A DNA stretch of 64,000 bases. Origin: Bacteroidota bacterium (lineage in GTDB: Bacteria > Bacteroidota > Bacteroidia > B-17B0 > Aurantibacillaceae). Made by a program: the position numbers and the translations under genes. The notes below the pieces were generated by a model. The model was given only the letters and a program-made list of their open reading frames with translations. It ran no database searches and was not told the origin of the DNA. The stretch is taken from NCBI GenBank assembly GCA_947450025.1, contig CANFTW010000006.1, positions 158,492 to 222,491 on the forward strand, in the 5' to 3' direction. Shown here piece by piece: positions 1 to 9,177 of the stretch. Within the stretch, counting starts at the first letter, position 1. Each line of letters starts with the position of its first letter.

Positions 1-128
1 CTTTATTAGCAAATGGCATATATTCTGGTCCTTCTGGATATGAAGTAGGGTTTATGAGTGAGGCACATACCCATGAAGATATCCAAAAAACCATTAAAGC
101 GTTTGAAATGGCCTTTCAATCCCTTTAA
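1..128 (+). CDS. hemL: Glutamate-1-semialdehyde 2,1-aminomutase, C-terminal end (partial)
   Basis: Only the last 41 codons are present, read from base 3 to a TAA at 126-128. The peptide contains [20 protein letters not shown] followed by a [13 protein letters not shown] helix, which matches the conserved C-terminus of the PLP enzyme HemL (NGVYLPPSQFEAxFxSxAHTxEDIxxTI). The enzyme converts glutamate-1-semialdehyde to 5-aminolevulinate in the cytoplasm, the last step of the C5 route to tetrapyrroles. The catalytic lysine lies outside the window. The identification rests on the tail only, so another class III aminotransferase is possible but less likely. Adenine deaminase follows 36 bp downstream on the same strand. 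Confidence 0.75.
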   Translation, partial: LLANGIYSGPSGYEVGFMSEAHTHEDIQKTIKAFEMAFQSL

Positions 129-164
129 TGGTCAGGTGATTAAATGCATTAATCAATTATATTT

Positions 165-1814
165 ATGAGAGGATTTAAAACAAATATGAATTTTACAATC
201 AAATCAAATCTCATAGATTTAGTATCCAATGATATTTATGCTGCTGAAGTGGTTATTGAAAATAATATCATTGCATCAATTCGTAGAATCGATGAAACAT
301 TAAATACGTTTATTCTTCCTGGATTTATCGATGCTCATGTACATATTGAAAGTAGTATGTTGGTCCCTTCTGAATTTGCTCGAATTGCTGTCACTCATGG
401 AACCATTGGAACCATATCAGATCCACATGAAATCGCAAATGTGTTAGGGATAGAAGGTGTTGATTATATGGTGAACAATGCCAATCAGATTCCGTTTTAT
501 TTATACTTTGGCGCTCCTTCCTGTGTGCCGGCAACTCATTTTGAAACAGCTGGTGCCATCATCGATTCTAAAGGTATTGATGAACTTTTATCTCGTAAAG
601 AAATCGTGTATTTAGCAGAGATGATGAATTTCCCTGGAGTGATTTATAAAGATGAGGAAGTCTTAAGGAAAATCTCAGCAGCTAAAAAACATAACAAACC
701 CATTGATGGTCATGCGCCTGGATTAATGGGCGAAGACATGAAAGCTTATTTCAGTGCAGGCATTTCGACTGATCATGAATGTTTTAAATATGATGAGGCT
801 TTAGAAAAATTAAAACAAGGCGTTCATATCTTAATTAGAGAAGGAAGTGCTGCGAAGAATTTTGACACCCTGATCCCTTTAATAGAGAGCTATCCGAAGC
901 AGATTATGTTTTGTTGTGATGACAAGCATCCTGATAATTTGATGGAAGGCCACATTAACCAACACGTGAAACGCGCTTTAACTAAAGGATATAATCTGTT
1001 TGATGTTCTTCGTGCGTCATCCTACAATGTGGTTAAACATTATCAACTTCCAATTGGTTTATTGCAGGTTGGTGATACAGCTGATTTTATAGAAATTGAT
1101 AATCTGACGGAATTTAATATTTTAAAAACGTTTATCAACGGAGCTATTGTGGCAGAAAGAGGAACCTCATATATTTCAATTTTAGATGCGCCAATCGTTA
1201 ATAATTTTAATTGTAGTTTAAAGAAGCCTGTTGATTTTGAATTAAAAGCAAGTAGTGAACATATTCGAGTGATAGAAGCTTTAGAAGGCCAGTTAATTAC
1301 CAATGAAATACGTGCTAACGGAATCTTAAACAATGGCTTTATAGAATCGGATTTAGAAAATGATATTTTAAAAATAGCGGTCGTTAATCGTTATCACGAT
1401 GCGCCTATATCTACAGGATTTATTAAAAATATTGGTTTAAAGCAAGGAGCCATTGCTAGTTGCGTGGCTCATGATTGTCATAATATTGTAGTGGTTGGAG
1501 CAAATACCACAGACATGGCTCATGCCGTGAACTTAATTATTAAAGCCAAAGGTGGTATTTCGTTATCCAATGGAAGTGAGGAAATGGTTCTTGAATTGCC
1601 AATAGCTGGTATTATGACGAATAAGCCAGCAGAAGAAGTTGCGGAGTTGTATACAGCGATTGACAAACGAGCAAAAGAATTAGGAAGTAAATTAAAAGCC
1701 CCTTACATGACTTTATCATTTATGGCCTTATTAGTGATTCCTCATTTAAAGTTAAGCGATAAAGGATTGTTTAATGGTAAGCGATTTGAATTCACAGATG
1801 TGTTTATAAATTAG
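165..1814 (+). CDS. ade: Adenine deaminase (amidohydrolase)
   Basis: The 549-aa cytoplasmic metal enzyme hydrolyses adenine to hypoxanthine and ammonia for purine salvage. The N-terminal beta segment leads into PGFIDAHVHIESSM, with the HxH metal ligands at residues 58-60. SDPHEIANVLG follows near residue 85, then CCDDKHPDN near 250, and CVAHDCHNIVVVG near 440, a hallmark of the bacterial Ade family. The length is close to the usual 550-580 aa. An in-frame ATG at 186 is an alternative start; neither start has a Shine-Dalgarno sequence, as is normal for Bacteroidota. The hydrolase gene follows one base after the stop, so the two are probably cotranscribed. Confidence 0.93.
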   Translation: MRGFKTNMNFTIKSNLIDLVSNDIYAAEVVIENNIIASIRRIDETLNTFILPGFIDAHVHIESSMLVPSEFARIAVTHGTIGTISDPHEIANVLGIEGVDYMVNNANQIPFYLYFGAPSCVPATHFETAGAIIDSKGIDELLSRKEIVYLAEMMNFPGVIYKDEEVLRKISAAKKHNKPIDGHAPGLMGEDMKAYFSAGISTDHECFKYDEALEKLKQGVHILIREGSAAKNFDTLIPLIESYPKQIMFCCDDKHPDNLMEGHINQHVKRALTKGYNLFDVLRASSYNVVKHYQLPIGLLQVGDTADFIEIDNLTEFNILKTFINGAIVAERGTSYISILDAPIVNNFNCSLKKPVDFELKASSEHIRVIEALEGQLITNEIRANGILNNGFIESDLENDILKIAVVNRYHDAPISTGFIKNIGLKQGAIASCVAHDCHNIVVVGANTTDMAHAVNLIIKAKGGISLSNGSEEMVLELPIAGIMTNKPAEEVAELYTAIDKRAKELGSKLKAPYMTLSFMALLVIPHLKLSDKGLFNGKRFEFTDVFIN

Positions 1815-1815
1815 T

Positions 1816-2679
1816 ATGAAAATAATTTTAAAAATAACTTTGGTATTTCTTACAGTAGTAGGCATTTCTTCATGGATTTTTTATGAGGGAGATCAAGGAC
1901 ATTTTGTGTATTTGAATGGTAAAAAACAATATGTATTAGTTGAAGGATCTGGACAACCCACCATTGTTTTTTTAACTGGCAAAGGTTGTGCTCAAACAGA
2001 TTTTAAAAAAGTTTATCAACAAATAAAAAACACCAATCAAATATTTTCATACGATAGAGCGGGTTTAGGGCAATCTGAAGCGATTAGAAATGATCGACGA
2101 GTCGATACCATGGCTTTTGAATTACATGAATTATTGATAAAAGAAAATATTAAACCTCCTTATGTTTTAGTTGGTCATTCATTAGGTGGGTATATTATGC
2201 GTTGTTTCGTGAATCAATACCCCCAATTAGTATCAGGAATGGTGTTTGTTGAGCCGTCTCATGAATATGAATTTTCAAATGGCATCGCCATTAGAACAGA
2301 TTCTGATCAAGTAGTTTTTAAAAATGATTTCAAAAGTTTTTTAAAAATGGAAGGTCGATTCAAGGCTGACAAACAAGAATCAAAATTTTCATTTGATTTT
2401 GATAGCTTAGGTTTTTCAACTAATCAGAGAATCGTAAAAGGTCTAAAAATTCCTGATCAAATTCCTATTACGGTTTTAATCGCTAAAAAGGTTGACGTTG
2501 ATAATGATTACATTGACAAAGAAATGGAATACAAAATTCAATATTTTGAACATTGGAAAGAAATCAATCCTAAAGTAAAGGTAATGACCACTTTAAAGAG
2601 TGGATATTTTATACAAAAAGAAAATCCTGAGTTAGTGATTCATGAGATCTATGAATTATTAAACAAGATAGGGCAATAA
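1816..2679 (+). CDS. Alpha/beta hydrolase with a Tyr at the expected catalytic His position
   Basis: The 287-aa protein begins with a hydrophobic segment (residues 1-22) that is a membrane anchor or signal peptide, so it probably acts outside the cytoplasm. The fold is recognisable from the oxyanion strand VFLTGKGCAQTDF (51-63), YDRAGLGQS (79-87) and the nucleophile elbow GHSLGG with Ser122. In this family the catalytic His sits in a C-terminal SGH-(F/Y)-I-x-x-x-x-PELV motif; here it reads SGYFIQKENPELV with Tyr264 (TAT, 2605-2607). The enzyme may be inactive, may use another histidine, or may bind without hydrolysing. The substrate is unknown. The gene lies one base after ade and ends exactly where the convergent tdk gene ends, with no spacer. 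Confidence 0.8.
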   Translation: MKIILKITLVFLTVVGISSWIFYEGDQGHFVYLNGKKQYVLVEGSGQPTIVFLTGKGCAQTDFKKVYQQIKNTNQIFSYDRAGLGQSEAIRNDRRVDTMAFELHELLIKENIKPPYVLVGHSLGGYIMRCFVNQYPQLVSGMVFVEPSHEYEFSNGIAIRTDSDQVVFKNDFKSFLKMEGRFKADKQESKFSFDFDSLGFSTNQRIVKGLKIPDQIPITVLIAKKVDVDNDYIDKEMEYKIQYFEHWKEINPKVKVMTTLKSGYFIQKENPELVIHEIYELLNKIGQ

Positions 2680-3261
2680 TTATTTTCCTCTATTTGCTAA
2701 ATTGTAACAATCTCTGCATAAGGGCTCATAACTATCTGTTTCGCCTAATAATACCAAACTAGTTTCTTGTGTAGTTCGATGCGATATATGAGCTAAACTG
2801 CCGCAGTGCATACATATTGCATGAACTTTGGTAACATACTCGGCGCATGCTAATAAAGCTGGCATAGGGCCAAATGGTTGACCTTTAAAATCCATATCTA
2901 ATCCGGCAATAATGACACGAACACCACTGTCTGCTAATTGATTACAAACATTTACTAATTCCATATCAAAAAACTGTGCTTCATCAATGCCTACCACGTC
3001 AACATCATTCGCTAATAATAAAATATTAGCAGAGGCTGGAACTGGCGTACTATGAATTTCATTTCCCTGATGAGAAACAACTTTTTCTTCATGGTAGCGT
3101 GTGTCTATTTGTGGTTTAAAAATTTCTACTTTTTGTTTAGCAAATTGTGCACGTTTTAAACGACGGATTAACTCTTCTGTTTTGCCAGAAAACATGGAGC
3201 CGCAAACAACTTCAATCCATCCTTTGCGGCCAGTACTATGTTTAATGTTTTCTAAAAACAT
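2680..3261 (-). CDS. tdk: Thymidine kinase, type II
   Basis: The 193-aa protein phosphorylates thymidine to dTMP with ATP in the cytoplasm (pyrimidine salvage). The P-loop [18 protein letters not shown] is at residues 21-38 and the Walker B/lasso segment GIDEAQFFD lies near 92-100. Two Cys pairs, CMHC and CRDC, near residues 150 and 183 form the structural zinc site. The length matches the bacterial TK1-like family (about 190 aa). The ATG at 3261-3259 is the natural start because the family has only a short lead before the P-loop. The stop abuts the stop of the convergent hydrolase gene at 2679. Confidence 0.96.
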   Translation of the reverse strand: MFLENIKHSTGRKGWIEVVCGSMFSGKTEELIRRLKRAQFAKQKVEIFKPQIDTRYHEEKVVSHQGNEIHSTPVPASANILLLANDVDVVGIDEAQFFDMELVNVCNQLADSGVRVIIAGLDMDFKGQPFGPMPALLACAEYVTKVHAICMHCGSLAHISHRTTQETSLVLLGETDSYEPLCRDCYNLANRGK

Positions 3262-3345
3262 GTTTATTATATATTAATAACAAAATCTAAAAATAAACTA
3301 AGTATCCATAAAATGAAGTATTTTTAATTTTTAATTATTCACATT

Positions 3346-3996
3346 ATGCAAACGGATATTTTACAGAAGCAACTTCAAACGTCTTTAAATGAATTAAAAA
3401 CGGCGATCGATAAATTTGAGAAACATCCATCTCCTAGTGCAGAGTACACTGAAAAATTACATATAGCCATGCAGCATAGCCATAAGCTTGTATCTGCTTA
3501 TTTAGTTTATAAAGAGCATAATGATGTATCTCCTGATTTAGAGATGCATGTGAAGATTATGAATGCGCCTTCTGTTGAAGAAAAAGCAGTTATTATTGAG
3601 CCAATTAAAGAAACTAAAGTTGCTGACCCTGTTCCTATTTGGATAAAGCAAGAAGCGAAACAGGAAGAGTCTGTTATAGAGCCAATTAAAGAAACTATAA
3701 TTGAAAAGGATATAGAGCCTGTTATTGAAAAAGAAGCTCCAGTCATTGAAATCAAATCAGAAAAACATGACTTGCCAAAAATCATGATTAGTATCAATGA
3801 TAAATTTCGATTTATCAATGAGTTATTTGCTTCTAATGCCGTGGAATATAATATTGCTATTGAACAAATTAATTCAGCTTCTTCGTTACAAGATTTAACT
3901 AATTATTTAAATGGATTAAAGCAAATTTATGCCTGGAAAGAAGAGCATGAAGTTGTAAAAAATTTATATGCATTAGCTCAAAAACGTTTTTCTTAA
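3346..3996 (+). CDS. Conserved hypothetical protein with acidic, repeat-containing linker
   Basis: The 216-aa product is probably cytoplasmic, since no signal peptide or membrane segment is visible. It has a helical N-terminal part (1-70), a Glu/Pro/Ile/Lys-rich linker (about 75-145) and a C-terminal helical domain (about 148-216) reading ISINDKFRFINELF...YNIAIEQINS. That C-terminal motif (NDKFxFINELF, later Y-x-x-A-I-x-x-x-N) is familiar to me from many uncharacterised Bacteroidota proteins; no function is known to me. The linker contains EPIKET twice, encoded by identical 19-base stretches. It sits between the divergent tdk and an M28 peptidase and appears to be monocistronic. Confidence 0.8.
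   Translation: MQTDILQKQLQTSLNELKTAIDKFEKHPSPSAEYTEKLHIAMQHSHKLVSAYLVYKEHNDVSPDLEMHVKIMNAPSVEEKAVIIEPIKETKVADPVPIWIKQEAKQEESVIEPIKETIIEKDIEPVIEKEAPVIEIKSEKHDLPKIMISINDKFRFINELFASNAVEYNIAIEQINSASSLQDLTNYLNGLKQIYAWKEEHEVVKNLYALAQKRFS
3598..3697 (+). repeat. Direct repeat pair inside the hypothetical gene
   Basis: The 19-base stretch GAGCCAATTAAAGAAACTA occurs at 3598-3616 and again at 3679-3697, 81 bases (27 codons) apart and in frame. It encodes EPIKET both times. Deletion or duplication between the copies would keep the frame and change the length of the acidic linker. Confidence 0.85.
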
Positions 3997-4055
3997 ACAT
4001 GCGATTGTTTTCTTTATCATCCTTTGAACATAGTTAACATCACATTTTTAAATTC

Positions 4056-5204
4056 ATGAAACCATTCTTCTTTATTTTTATAACATTACTGTGGATTAAT
4101 TCCTTTGGGCAAGATACCGTATATGCCCGTCAAGTTATTAAGAAACTGACATCTAAAGAATTTTTAGGCAGGGGCTATGTCAATAATGGAGTGAATAAGG
4201 CAGCAAGTTATTTGGTAAAAGAATTAAAAAGTATTGGCGTATCTAAATTCGAAAAATCCTATTCGCAATTTTATACATTTCCAGTAAATACATTTCCAAA
4301 CAACCTATCAGTTGTTTTAAATGGAAAACTTTTGGTAGCAGGGAAACATTATTTAATAGAACCAACATCAAAAACCATAAAGCAAGGTTTTCAATTATTC
4401 AAAACAGACAGCGTCACTTATCAAGCTATTGATGGAAATAAGCCAGCTGCATTGCAGATTAAATTAAAAAAGAAATTAACCTATACCGTTGCGACTTCTT
4501 TATCTAATCAAACCATCATAGAATTATTGAAGGATTCTTTTCCTTATGATTTAAAAACCATGGATGTTATTTTTGAAAATAAATTCATTTCACAGTTTAG
4601 TTGCCAAAATATAGCAGGATTTATCAAAGGGACTCAACAACCTGATAGCTTTATCGTGTATACTGCTCATTATGACCATTTGGGAGCGATTGGTAAAGAT
4701 GCTTATTTTCCAGGGGCTAATGATAATGCCAGCGGAGTAAGTGTATTATTAAATTTAGCAAAGTATTATAAAGCACATCCAGCGAAATATTCGATTGCCT
4801 TTGTTTTTTTTAGCGGCGAAGAAGCAGGATTGTTAGGTTCTAAATACTATTCGGAACATCCTATGTTTTCCTTATCCAAAATTAAGTTTTTAACCAATCT
4901 TGATTTATTAGGAACAGGCGATGAAGGGATTATGGTGGTGAATGCAACGGTGTTTAAAAATCAGTTTGATAAGTTAAATCAGATTAATCTTGAGCAACAG
5001 TATTTAAAACAAATTAAGCAACGTGGAAAAGCTGCCAATAGTGATCATTATTGGTTTACGGAGAAGGGGGTGCCTAGTTTTTTTATTTATACAATGGGAG
5101 GCATACAAGCTTATCACGACATTTACGATATTGAAAAAACACTTCCTTTGACCAAGTATCTGGAGGTCTGCAAACTCTTAATTGACTTTAATAGTAAGCT
5201 GTAA
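4056..5204 (+). CDS. Secreted M28-family zinc metallopeptidase
   Basis: The 382-aa protein has a signal peptide (about residues 1-18, ending NSFG-Q) and so is exported to the periplasm or beyond. The M28 metal ligands are visible in order: His205 in AHYDHLG, Asp223 in GANDNASG (bridging), the catalytic pair Glu255-Glu256 in FFSGEEAGLLGS, Asp283 in NLDLLG and His354 in QAYHDIYD. The arrangement predicts an aminopeptidase with a two-zinc centre. There is no T9SS C-terminal sorting domain. A hairpin terminator shared with the convergent carboxylase gene follows. The exact substrate cannot be told from the sequence. Confidence 0.9.
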   Translation: MKPFFFIFITLLWINSFGQDTVYARQVIKKLTSKEFLGRGYVNNGVNKAASYLVKELKSIGVSKFEKSYSQFYTFPVNTFPNNLSVVLNGKLLVAGKHYLIEPTSKTIKQGFQLFKTDSVTYQAIDGNKPAALQIKLKKKLTYTVATSLSNQTIIELLKDSFPYDLKTMDVIFENKFISQFSCQNIAGFIKGTQQPDSFIVYTAHYDHLGAIGKDAYFPGANDNASGVSVLLNLAKYYKAHPAKYSIAFVFFSGEEAGLLGSKYYSEHPMFSLSKIKFLTNLDLLGTGDEGIMVVNATVFKNQFDKLNQINLEQQYLKQIKQRGKAANSDHYWFTEKGVPSFFIYTMGGIQAYHDIYDIEKTLPLTKYLEVCKLLIDFNSKL

Positions 5205-5220
5205 TTATATTTTTGATTAA

Positions 5221-5249
5221 AAAATGGCGATAAATATTATCGCCATTTT
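5221..5249. terminator. Bidirectional hairpin terminator
   Basis: A perfect 12-bp inverted repeat (AAAATGGCGATA, 5-base loop, TATCGCCATTTT) lies between the convergent M28 peptidase and carboxylase genes. A-runs and T-runs on both flanks allow it to work on either strand. Confidence 0.8.
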
Positions 5250-5251
5250 AT

Positions 5252-6796
5252 TTATAAAGGGATATTACCGTGTTTTTTCTTAGGTAATTTATCCGATTTA
5301 TTTTCTAACATTTTAAAAGCACGAATTAATTTTTCTCGGGTTTGATCAGGTCTAATGACTTCATCAATAAATCCTCTTTCTGCTGCACGGTATGGGTTAG
5401 CAAACATGGTTTGATATTCAGCTTCTTTTTCTTTCCATTTCTCATCCTTGTTAGTTGCTGCCGATATTTCATTTTTAAAAATAATTTCTGCAGCTCCTTT
5501 AGCGCCCATAACAGCAATTTCAGCACTTGGCCAAGCATAATTCATATCAGCACCAATGTGTTTACTGTTCATCACGTCATAAGCGCCACCGTATGCTTTA
5601 CGAGTAATCACAGTAATTCTTGGAACAGTTGCTTCACTAAATGCATATAATAATTTAGCTCCGTTTGTAATAATGGCATTCCATTCTTGGTCTGTTCCTG
5701 GTAAAAATCCGGGCACATCTTCAAACACTAATAATGGAATATTAAAGCAATCACAGAATCTTACAAAACGCGCAGCTTTCGTAGATGAATGGATATCTAA
5801 AACACCCGCTAATACAGCTGGTTGATTTGCTACTATACCAATGGAACGCCCTGCTAAACGAGCAAAGCCAACAACGATGTTTTCAGCAAAATGTTTATGT
5901 ATTTCTAAAAAGCTTTGATCATCAATTACTTTTTCAATCACTTCTCTGATATCGTAAGGTTGATTAGCGTTTTCTGGGATTATAGTATTTAATTCTGGTC
6001 TTGATTCAGAGCCTGAACTTTCGTATGGAATACTAGGAGCATCTTCCTCACAGTTTTGAGGAACATAACTTAATATTTGTTTGATATTATTAATAGCTTC
6101 AATTTCGTTTGCACATGCAAAATGAGTGACACCACTTTTACTAGCATGTGTCATTGCTCCGCCTAATTCTTCTGAGGTGACCTCTTCATGAGTAACAGTT
6201 TTCACAACGTTAGGTCCAGTCACAAACATGTAACTTGTATTCTCAACCATTAAAATAAAGTCAGTCATGGCAGGGCTATATACAGCACCTCCAGCGCATG
6301 GCCCCATAATTCCAGATAACTGAGGAATCACCCCACTTGCTCTTACATTACGATAAAATATATCGGCATAACCTCCCAAAGACACAACACCTTCTTGGAT
6401 ACGAGCTCCACCACTATCATTTAATCCAATAAAAGGTGCGCCATTTTTCATGGCTAAGTCCATCACTTTACAGATTTTCTCTGCATGAGTTTCTGATAAA
6501 GAACCACCAAATACGGTGAAGTCTTGAGAGAAGACATACACTAAACGACCATTAACGGTTCCGTATCCAGTCACAACCCCATCTCCTAAATACTGTTCTT
6601 TTTCTAAACCAAAATCTTTACTACGATGGGTAACCATCATCCCAATTTCTTCAAAGCTTCCTTCATCCAATAAAAAATGTAAACGCTCGCGGGCAGTTAA
6701 CTTTCCTTTTTTGTGCTGAGAATCAATTCGCTTTTGTCCCCCACCTAAAAGCGCTTCTGCTTGTTTTTGTTCTAATAGGGCTATTTTTGAGTCCAT
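5252..6796 (-). CDS. Acyl-CoA carboxylase carboxyltransferase (beta) subunit, propionyl-CoA carboxylase type
   Basis: The 514-aa protein is the biotin-dependent carboxyltransferase half of a propionyl/acetyl-CoA carboxylase or the related methylmalonyl-CoA decarboxylase alpha chain. Both crotonase-like halves are present. [24 protein letters not shown] and a GGAVYSPA glycine-rich oxyanion region lie in the N-terminal half; [14 protein letters not shown] and [10 protein letters not shown] lie in the C-terminal half. The length is typical (510-520 aa). No biotin carboxylase or biotin carrier gene lies nearby, so its partners are encoded elsewhere. Likely role: propionyl-CoA to methylmalonyl-CoA in the cytoplasm; substrate choice is inferred, not seen. 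It lies 78 bp downstream of the helicase gene. Confidence 0.92.
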   Translation of the reverse strand: MDSKIALLEQKQAEALLGGGQKRIDSQHKKGKLTARERLHFLLDEGSFEEIGMMVTHRSKDFGLEKEQYLGDGVVTGYGTVNGRLVYVFSQDFTVFGGSLSETHAEKICKVMDLAMKNGAPFIGLNDSGGARIQEGVVSLGGYADIFYRNVRASGVIPQLSGIMGPCAGGAVYSPAMTDFILMVENTSYMFVTGPNVVKTVTHEEVTSEELGGAMTHASKSGVTHFACANEIEAINNIKQILSYVPQNCEEDAPSIPYESSGSESRPELNTIIPENANQPYDIREVIEKVIDDQSFLEIHKHFAENIVVGFARLAGRSIGIVANQPAVLAGVLDIHSSTKAARFVRFCDCFNIPLLVFEDVPGFLPGTDQEWNAIITNGAKLLYAFSEATVPRITVITRKAYGGAYDVMNSKHIGADMNYAWPSAEIAVMGAKGAAEIIFKNEISAATNKDEKWKEKEAEYQTMFANPYRAAERGFIDEVIRPDQTREKLIRAFKMLENKSDKLPKKKHGNIPL

Positions 6797-6874
6797 AATA
6801 TTTAGTTTAATCTCTAATATTGGAGATGATTGATTTAAGTATTTAAGGTTTAAATATACAATTTTGTGTTTTAA

Positions 6875-8119
6875 TTATGTTTTTTTTGGCGCATGAAATG
6901 GCTTTTTCTTAAAGCCAGGTTTTGATTTATTTCCAGACGGACGAGGCTTGTCAAATTTCTTTTTAGCCGCATCAGGGTTGTATTCAGGCCCTTTTCCAAA
7001 CTCTTCGGGAATTGGCATTTTTATCACGTCAATTCCCATTAAAGCTTCAATTTGCGCAAAACGCGGTTGGTCTTTTTCGTTAATAAATGTGATGGCTACT
7101 CCTTCTTTGGCAGCACGAGCGGTTCGTCCAATTCGGTGGATATAATCTTCTGGATCAGGTGGAGCATCATAGTTTACTACTAATGAAATGCCGTCCACAT
7201 CAATCCCACGAGATAAAATGTCAGTGCCAATTAAGATTCTTAATTTACGAGCTTTGAAATTTCGCATAATTTCTTCACGCTCGGTTTGCTCTAAATCTGA
7301 AGAAAAACCTTGAACAGAATATTTTAAAGCTTTAAATGTTTGCGCGAGTTCTTTAACTTTTTCTTTAGTTGAAGAGAAAATAATCACCGAAGAAAAATCT
7401 TCATTCTTTAGAATCTCTTTTAATAATTTTTCTTTTTGTCCATCGTAAACTACATACGCTTGTTGAACGATACCCGCAGCTGGCTTAGAAATGGCAATAT
7501 TAATCGACTCCGGGTTTTGTAATAAATGTCCAGCAAGTACTCTTATTTTTGGAGCCATCGTTGCTGAGAACATAACCGTTTGTCTTTTTTCAGGAACGTA
7601 CTTTAAAATAGTTTTAATATCATCGGCAAAACCCATATCTAACATGCGATCAGCTTCATCTAAAATTAAATGTTCGATGGTATCAAATTTTACATCTCCG
7701 GATTGTAATAAAGCAATTAAACGGCCTGGGGTTGCAATCACGATATCCACACCTTCGCGTAAAGCTCTTGCTTGGCGTTCCCAAGTTACACCATCATTAC
7801 CTCCATAAATACCTATAGAGCTAACTCCGCAAAAATAAGCCATGCCCTCAATTTGTTGGTCAATTTGTAAAACTAATTCACGCGTAGGGGCAATGATTAG
7901 TGTGTTGATGCCACCTTTTTTTGTTTTGATAATTTTATCTAAAATGGGCAATACAAAGGCAGCTGTTTTTCCTGTTCCTGTTTGTGCGCAAGCAATTAAA
8001 TCTTTTCCAGCTTGAATGACAGGAATCGCTTGTTGCTGAATAGGAGTTGGTAGTTTGTATCCCATGGATTGCAAACCGTCTATTAATGATTGATCGAAAT
8101 TAAAATCGTTGAATGTCAA
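6875..8119 (-). CDS. DEAD-box RNA helicase, RhlE type
   Basis: The 414-aa ATP-dependent RNA helicase acts in ribosome assembly or RNA decay. Visible motifs in order are the F-x-x-x-F lead and Q motif (TPIQQQAIP, near residue 25), Walker A (AQTGTGKT, near 47), PTRELVLQI, TPGRL, LDEADRMLDMGF, SAT, and in the second RecA domain GTDILSRGIDVDG and HRIGRTARA. The last 40 residues are a Lys/Pro-rich basic tail (KKKFDKPRPSGNKSKPGFKK), probably RNA binding. The family resemblance is to RhlE, but Bacteroidota encode several paralogues, so I give no symbol. It is divergent from pgeF across a 70-bp spacer. Confidence 0.95.
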   Translation of the reverse strand: MTFNDFNFDQSLIDGLQSMGYKLPTPIQQQAIPVIQAGKDLIACAQTGTGKTAAFVLPILDKIIKTKKGGINTLIIAPTRELVLQIDQQIEGMAYFCGVSSIGIYGGNDGVTWERQARALREGVDIVIATPGRLIALLQSGDVKFDTIEHLILDEADRMLDMGFADDIKTILKYVPEKRQTVMFSATMAPKIRVLAGHLLQNPESINIAISKPAAGIVQQAYVVYDGQKEKLLKEILKNEDFSSVIIFSSTKEKVKELAQTFKALKYSVQGFSSDLEQTEREEIMRNFKARKLRILIGTDILSRGIDVDGISLVVNYDAPPDPEDYIHRIGRTARAAKEGVAITFINEKDQPRFAQIEALMGIDVIKMPIPEEFGKGPEYNPDAAKKKFDKPRPSGNKSKPGFKKKPFHAPKKT

Positions 8120-8189
8120 AAGAATATGTATTTATTTAGTTAATTTTCAAAGGCCTAATTTACTAATTTTATAGCGAAAAGACGATTAA

Positions 8190-8897
8190 ATGTATTGGAT
8201 AAAAACGGACTCTATTAACACTATTCATGGCTTTTCTACCAGACATGGTGGCGTGTCTTCTATGCCTTTTTCAAGTTTAAATCTAGGTGGCACGGAGGAT
8301 TTATTAGAGCACATAGCCGAAAATCGAAAGCGTGCCTTAAGTGCCTTAGGCATAGATATGAATCAAGTATCTTATCTTAATCAAATCCATAGTAATATTG
8401 TTTGCCAGGCAAGTGCAGGGAAACAAACCGGCGATGCTTTGGTAACCCGTCAAAAAAACTTAGCGATAGCTGTGGGGGCTGCGGATTGTTATCCAGTATT
8501 ATTTTATGATGAAAAAAATCAAGTGATTGGAGCTGCTCATTGCGGATGGAAAGGAACTGTTTATAAGATAGTTAATAACACCATTCAAGAAATGGTAAAT
8601 TTAGGTGCTGAGCTAGAACATATTAAAGTTGCCATTGGTCAAGGGATTTGTAAAGCAAATTATCAAGTGAGTGAAGATGTTATCAAACAATTTTCGGATG
8701 CTGGTTTTTCAGATGATTGTTGGACTGGAAGACAATTAGATTTATTACAAGCAAACAAATTTATAGCTCTACAATGTGGAATTAAACCAGAGCATATTTG
8801 GTGTATGAATCGTTGTACAACTGAAGATGATTTCTTTTCATATAGACGAGATCAAGGAAAAACAGGAAGAATGTGGGCAGTTATTATGTTGAAATAA
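8190..8897 (+). CDS. pgeF: Peptidoglycan editing factor PgeF / YfiH-type laccase-domain protein
   Basis: The 235-aa protein belongs to the Cu-oxidase_4 (DUF152) family, whose members have been described as PgeF editing factors and as zinc-dependent purine nucleoside phosphorylases. Diagnostic segments are RHGGVSSMPFSSLNLG near the N-terminus, AVGAADCYPVLFYD near residue 95, IGAAHCGWKGTVYKIV near 110, and a C-terminal CTTEDDFFSYRRD. The Cys of ADC and the His of AHCGW are expected metal ligands. The length is normal for the family. The small membrane-protein gene follows 16 bp downstream and probably shares its transcript. Confidence 0.9.
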   Translation: MYWIKTDSINTIHGFSTRHGGVSSMPFSSLNLGGTEDLLEHIAENRKRALSALGIDMNQVSYLNQIHSNIVCQASAGKQTGDALVTRQKNLAIAVGAADCYPVLFYDEKNQVIGAAHCGWKGTVYKIVNNTIQEMVNLGAELEHIKVAIGQGICKANYQVSEDVIKQFSDAGFSDDCWTGRQLDLLQANKFIALQCGIKPEHIWCMNRCTTEDDFFSYRRDQGKTGRMWAVIMLK

Positions 8898-8913
8898 TTA
8901 TTAAATTTGTATT

Positions 8914-9174
8914 GTGAAAAAATACTATTTTGTAATATTTATCCTTTTGGTTTTGCTTTCATGGCCAACCCTAACAGAGGCACAATGTGCTATGTGTAAA
9001 GCAACAGTTGAAAGCAGTCAAGGTCAAAAAAACTCAGTGGCTGGTGGTATCAATCAAGGAATCATTTATTTGATGTTGATTCCTTATGTATTAATGGCCT
9101 TTATTTTCAGAAAACAAATTGCAGCCGTTTGGAAATTAGTTAGAGGTAAACGCGTTTCCGACGACGATTTGTAG
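8914..9174 (+). CDS. Small CxxC membrane protein, conserved in Bacteroidota
   Basis: The 86-aa product starts at a GTG, the only usable start in front of the hydrophobic lead. Residues 1-23 look like a signal peptide or membrane segment (ending TEAQ), followed by CAMCKATVESSQ with a CxxC pair, a Gly/Asn stretch, one transmembrane helix (about 48-66, IIYLMLIPYVLMAFIF) and a basic C-terminal tail. I recall similar short CxMCKA...GIxxGILYL proteins as conserved in Bacteroidota without a function. The CxxC could bind a metal or be redox active. It ends 3 bp before the convergent bshC stop. Confidence 0.75.
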   Translation: MKKYYFVIFILLVLLSWPTLTEAQCAMCKATVESSQGQKNSVAGGINQGIIYLMLIPYVLMAFIFRKQIAAVWKLVRGKRVSDDDL

Positions 9175-9177
9175 ATT

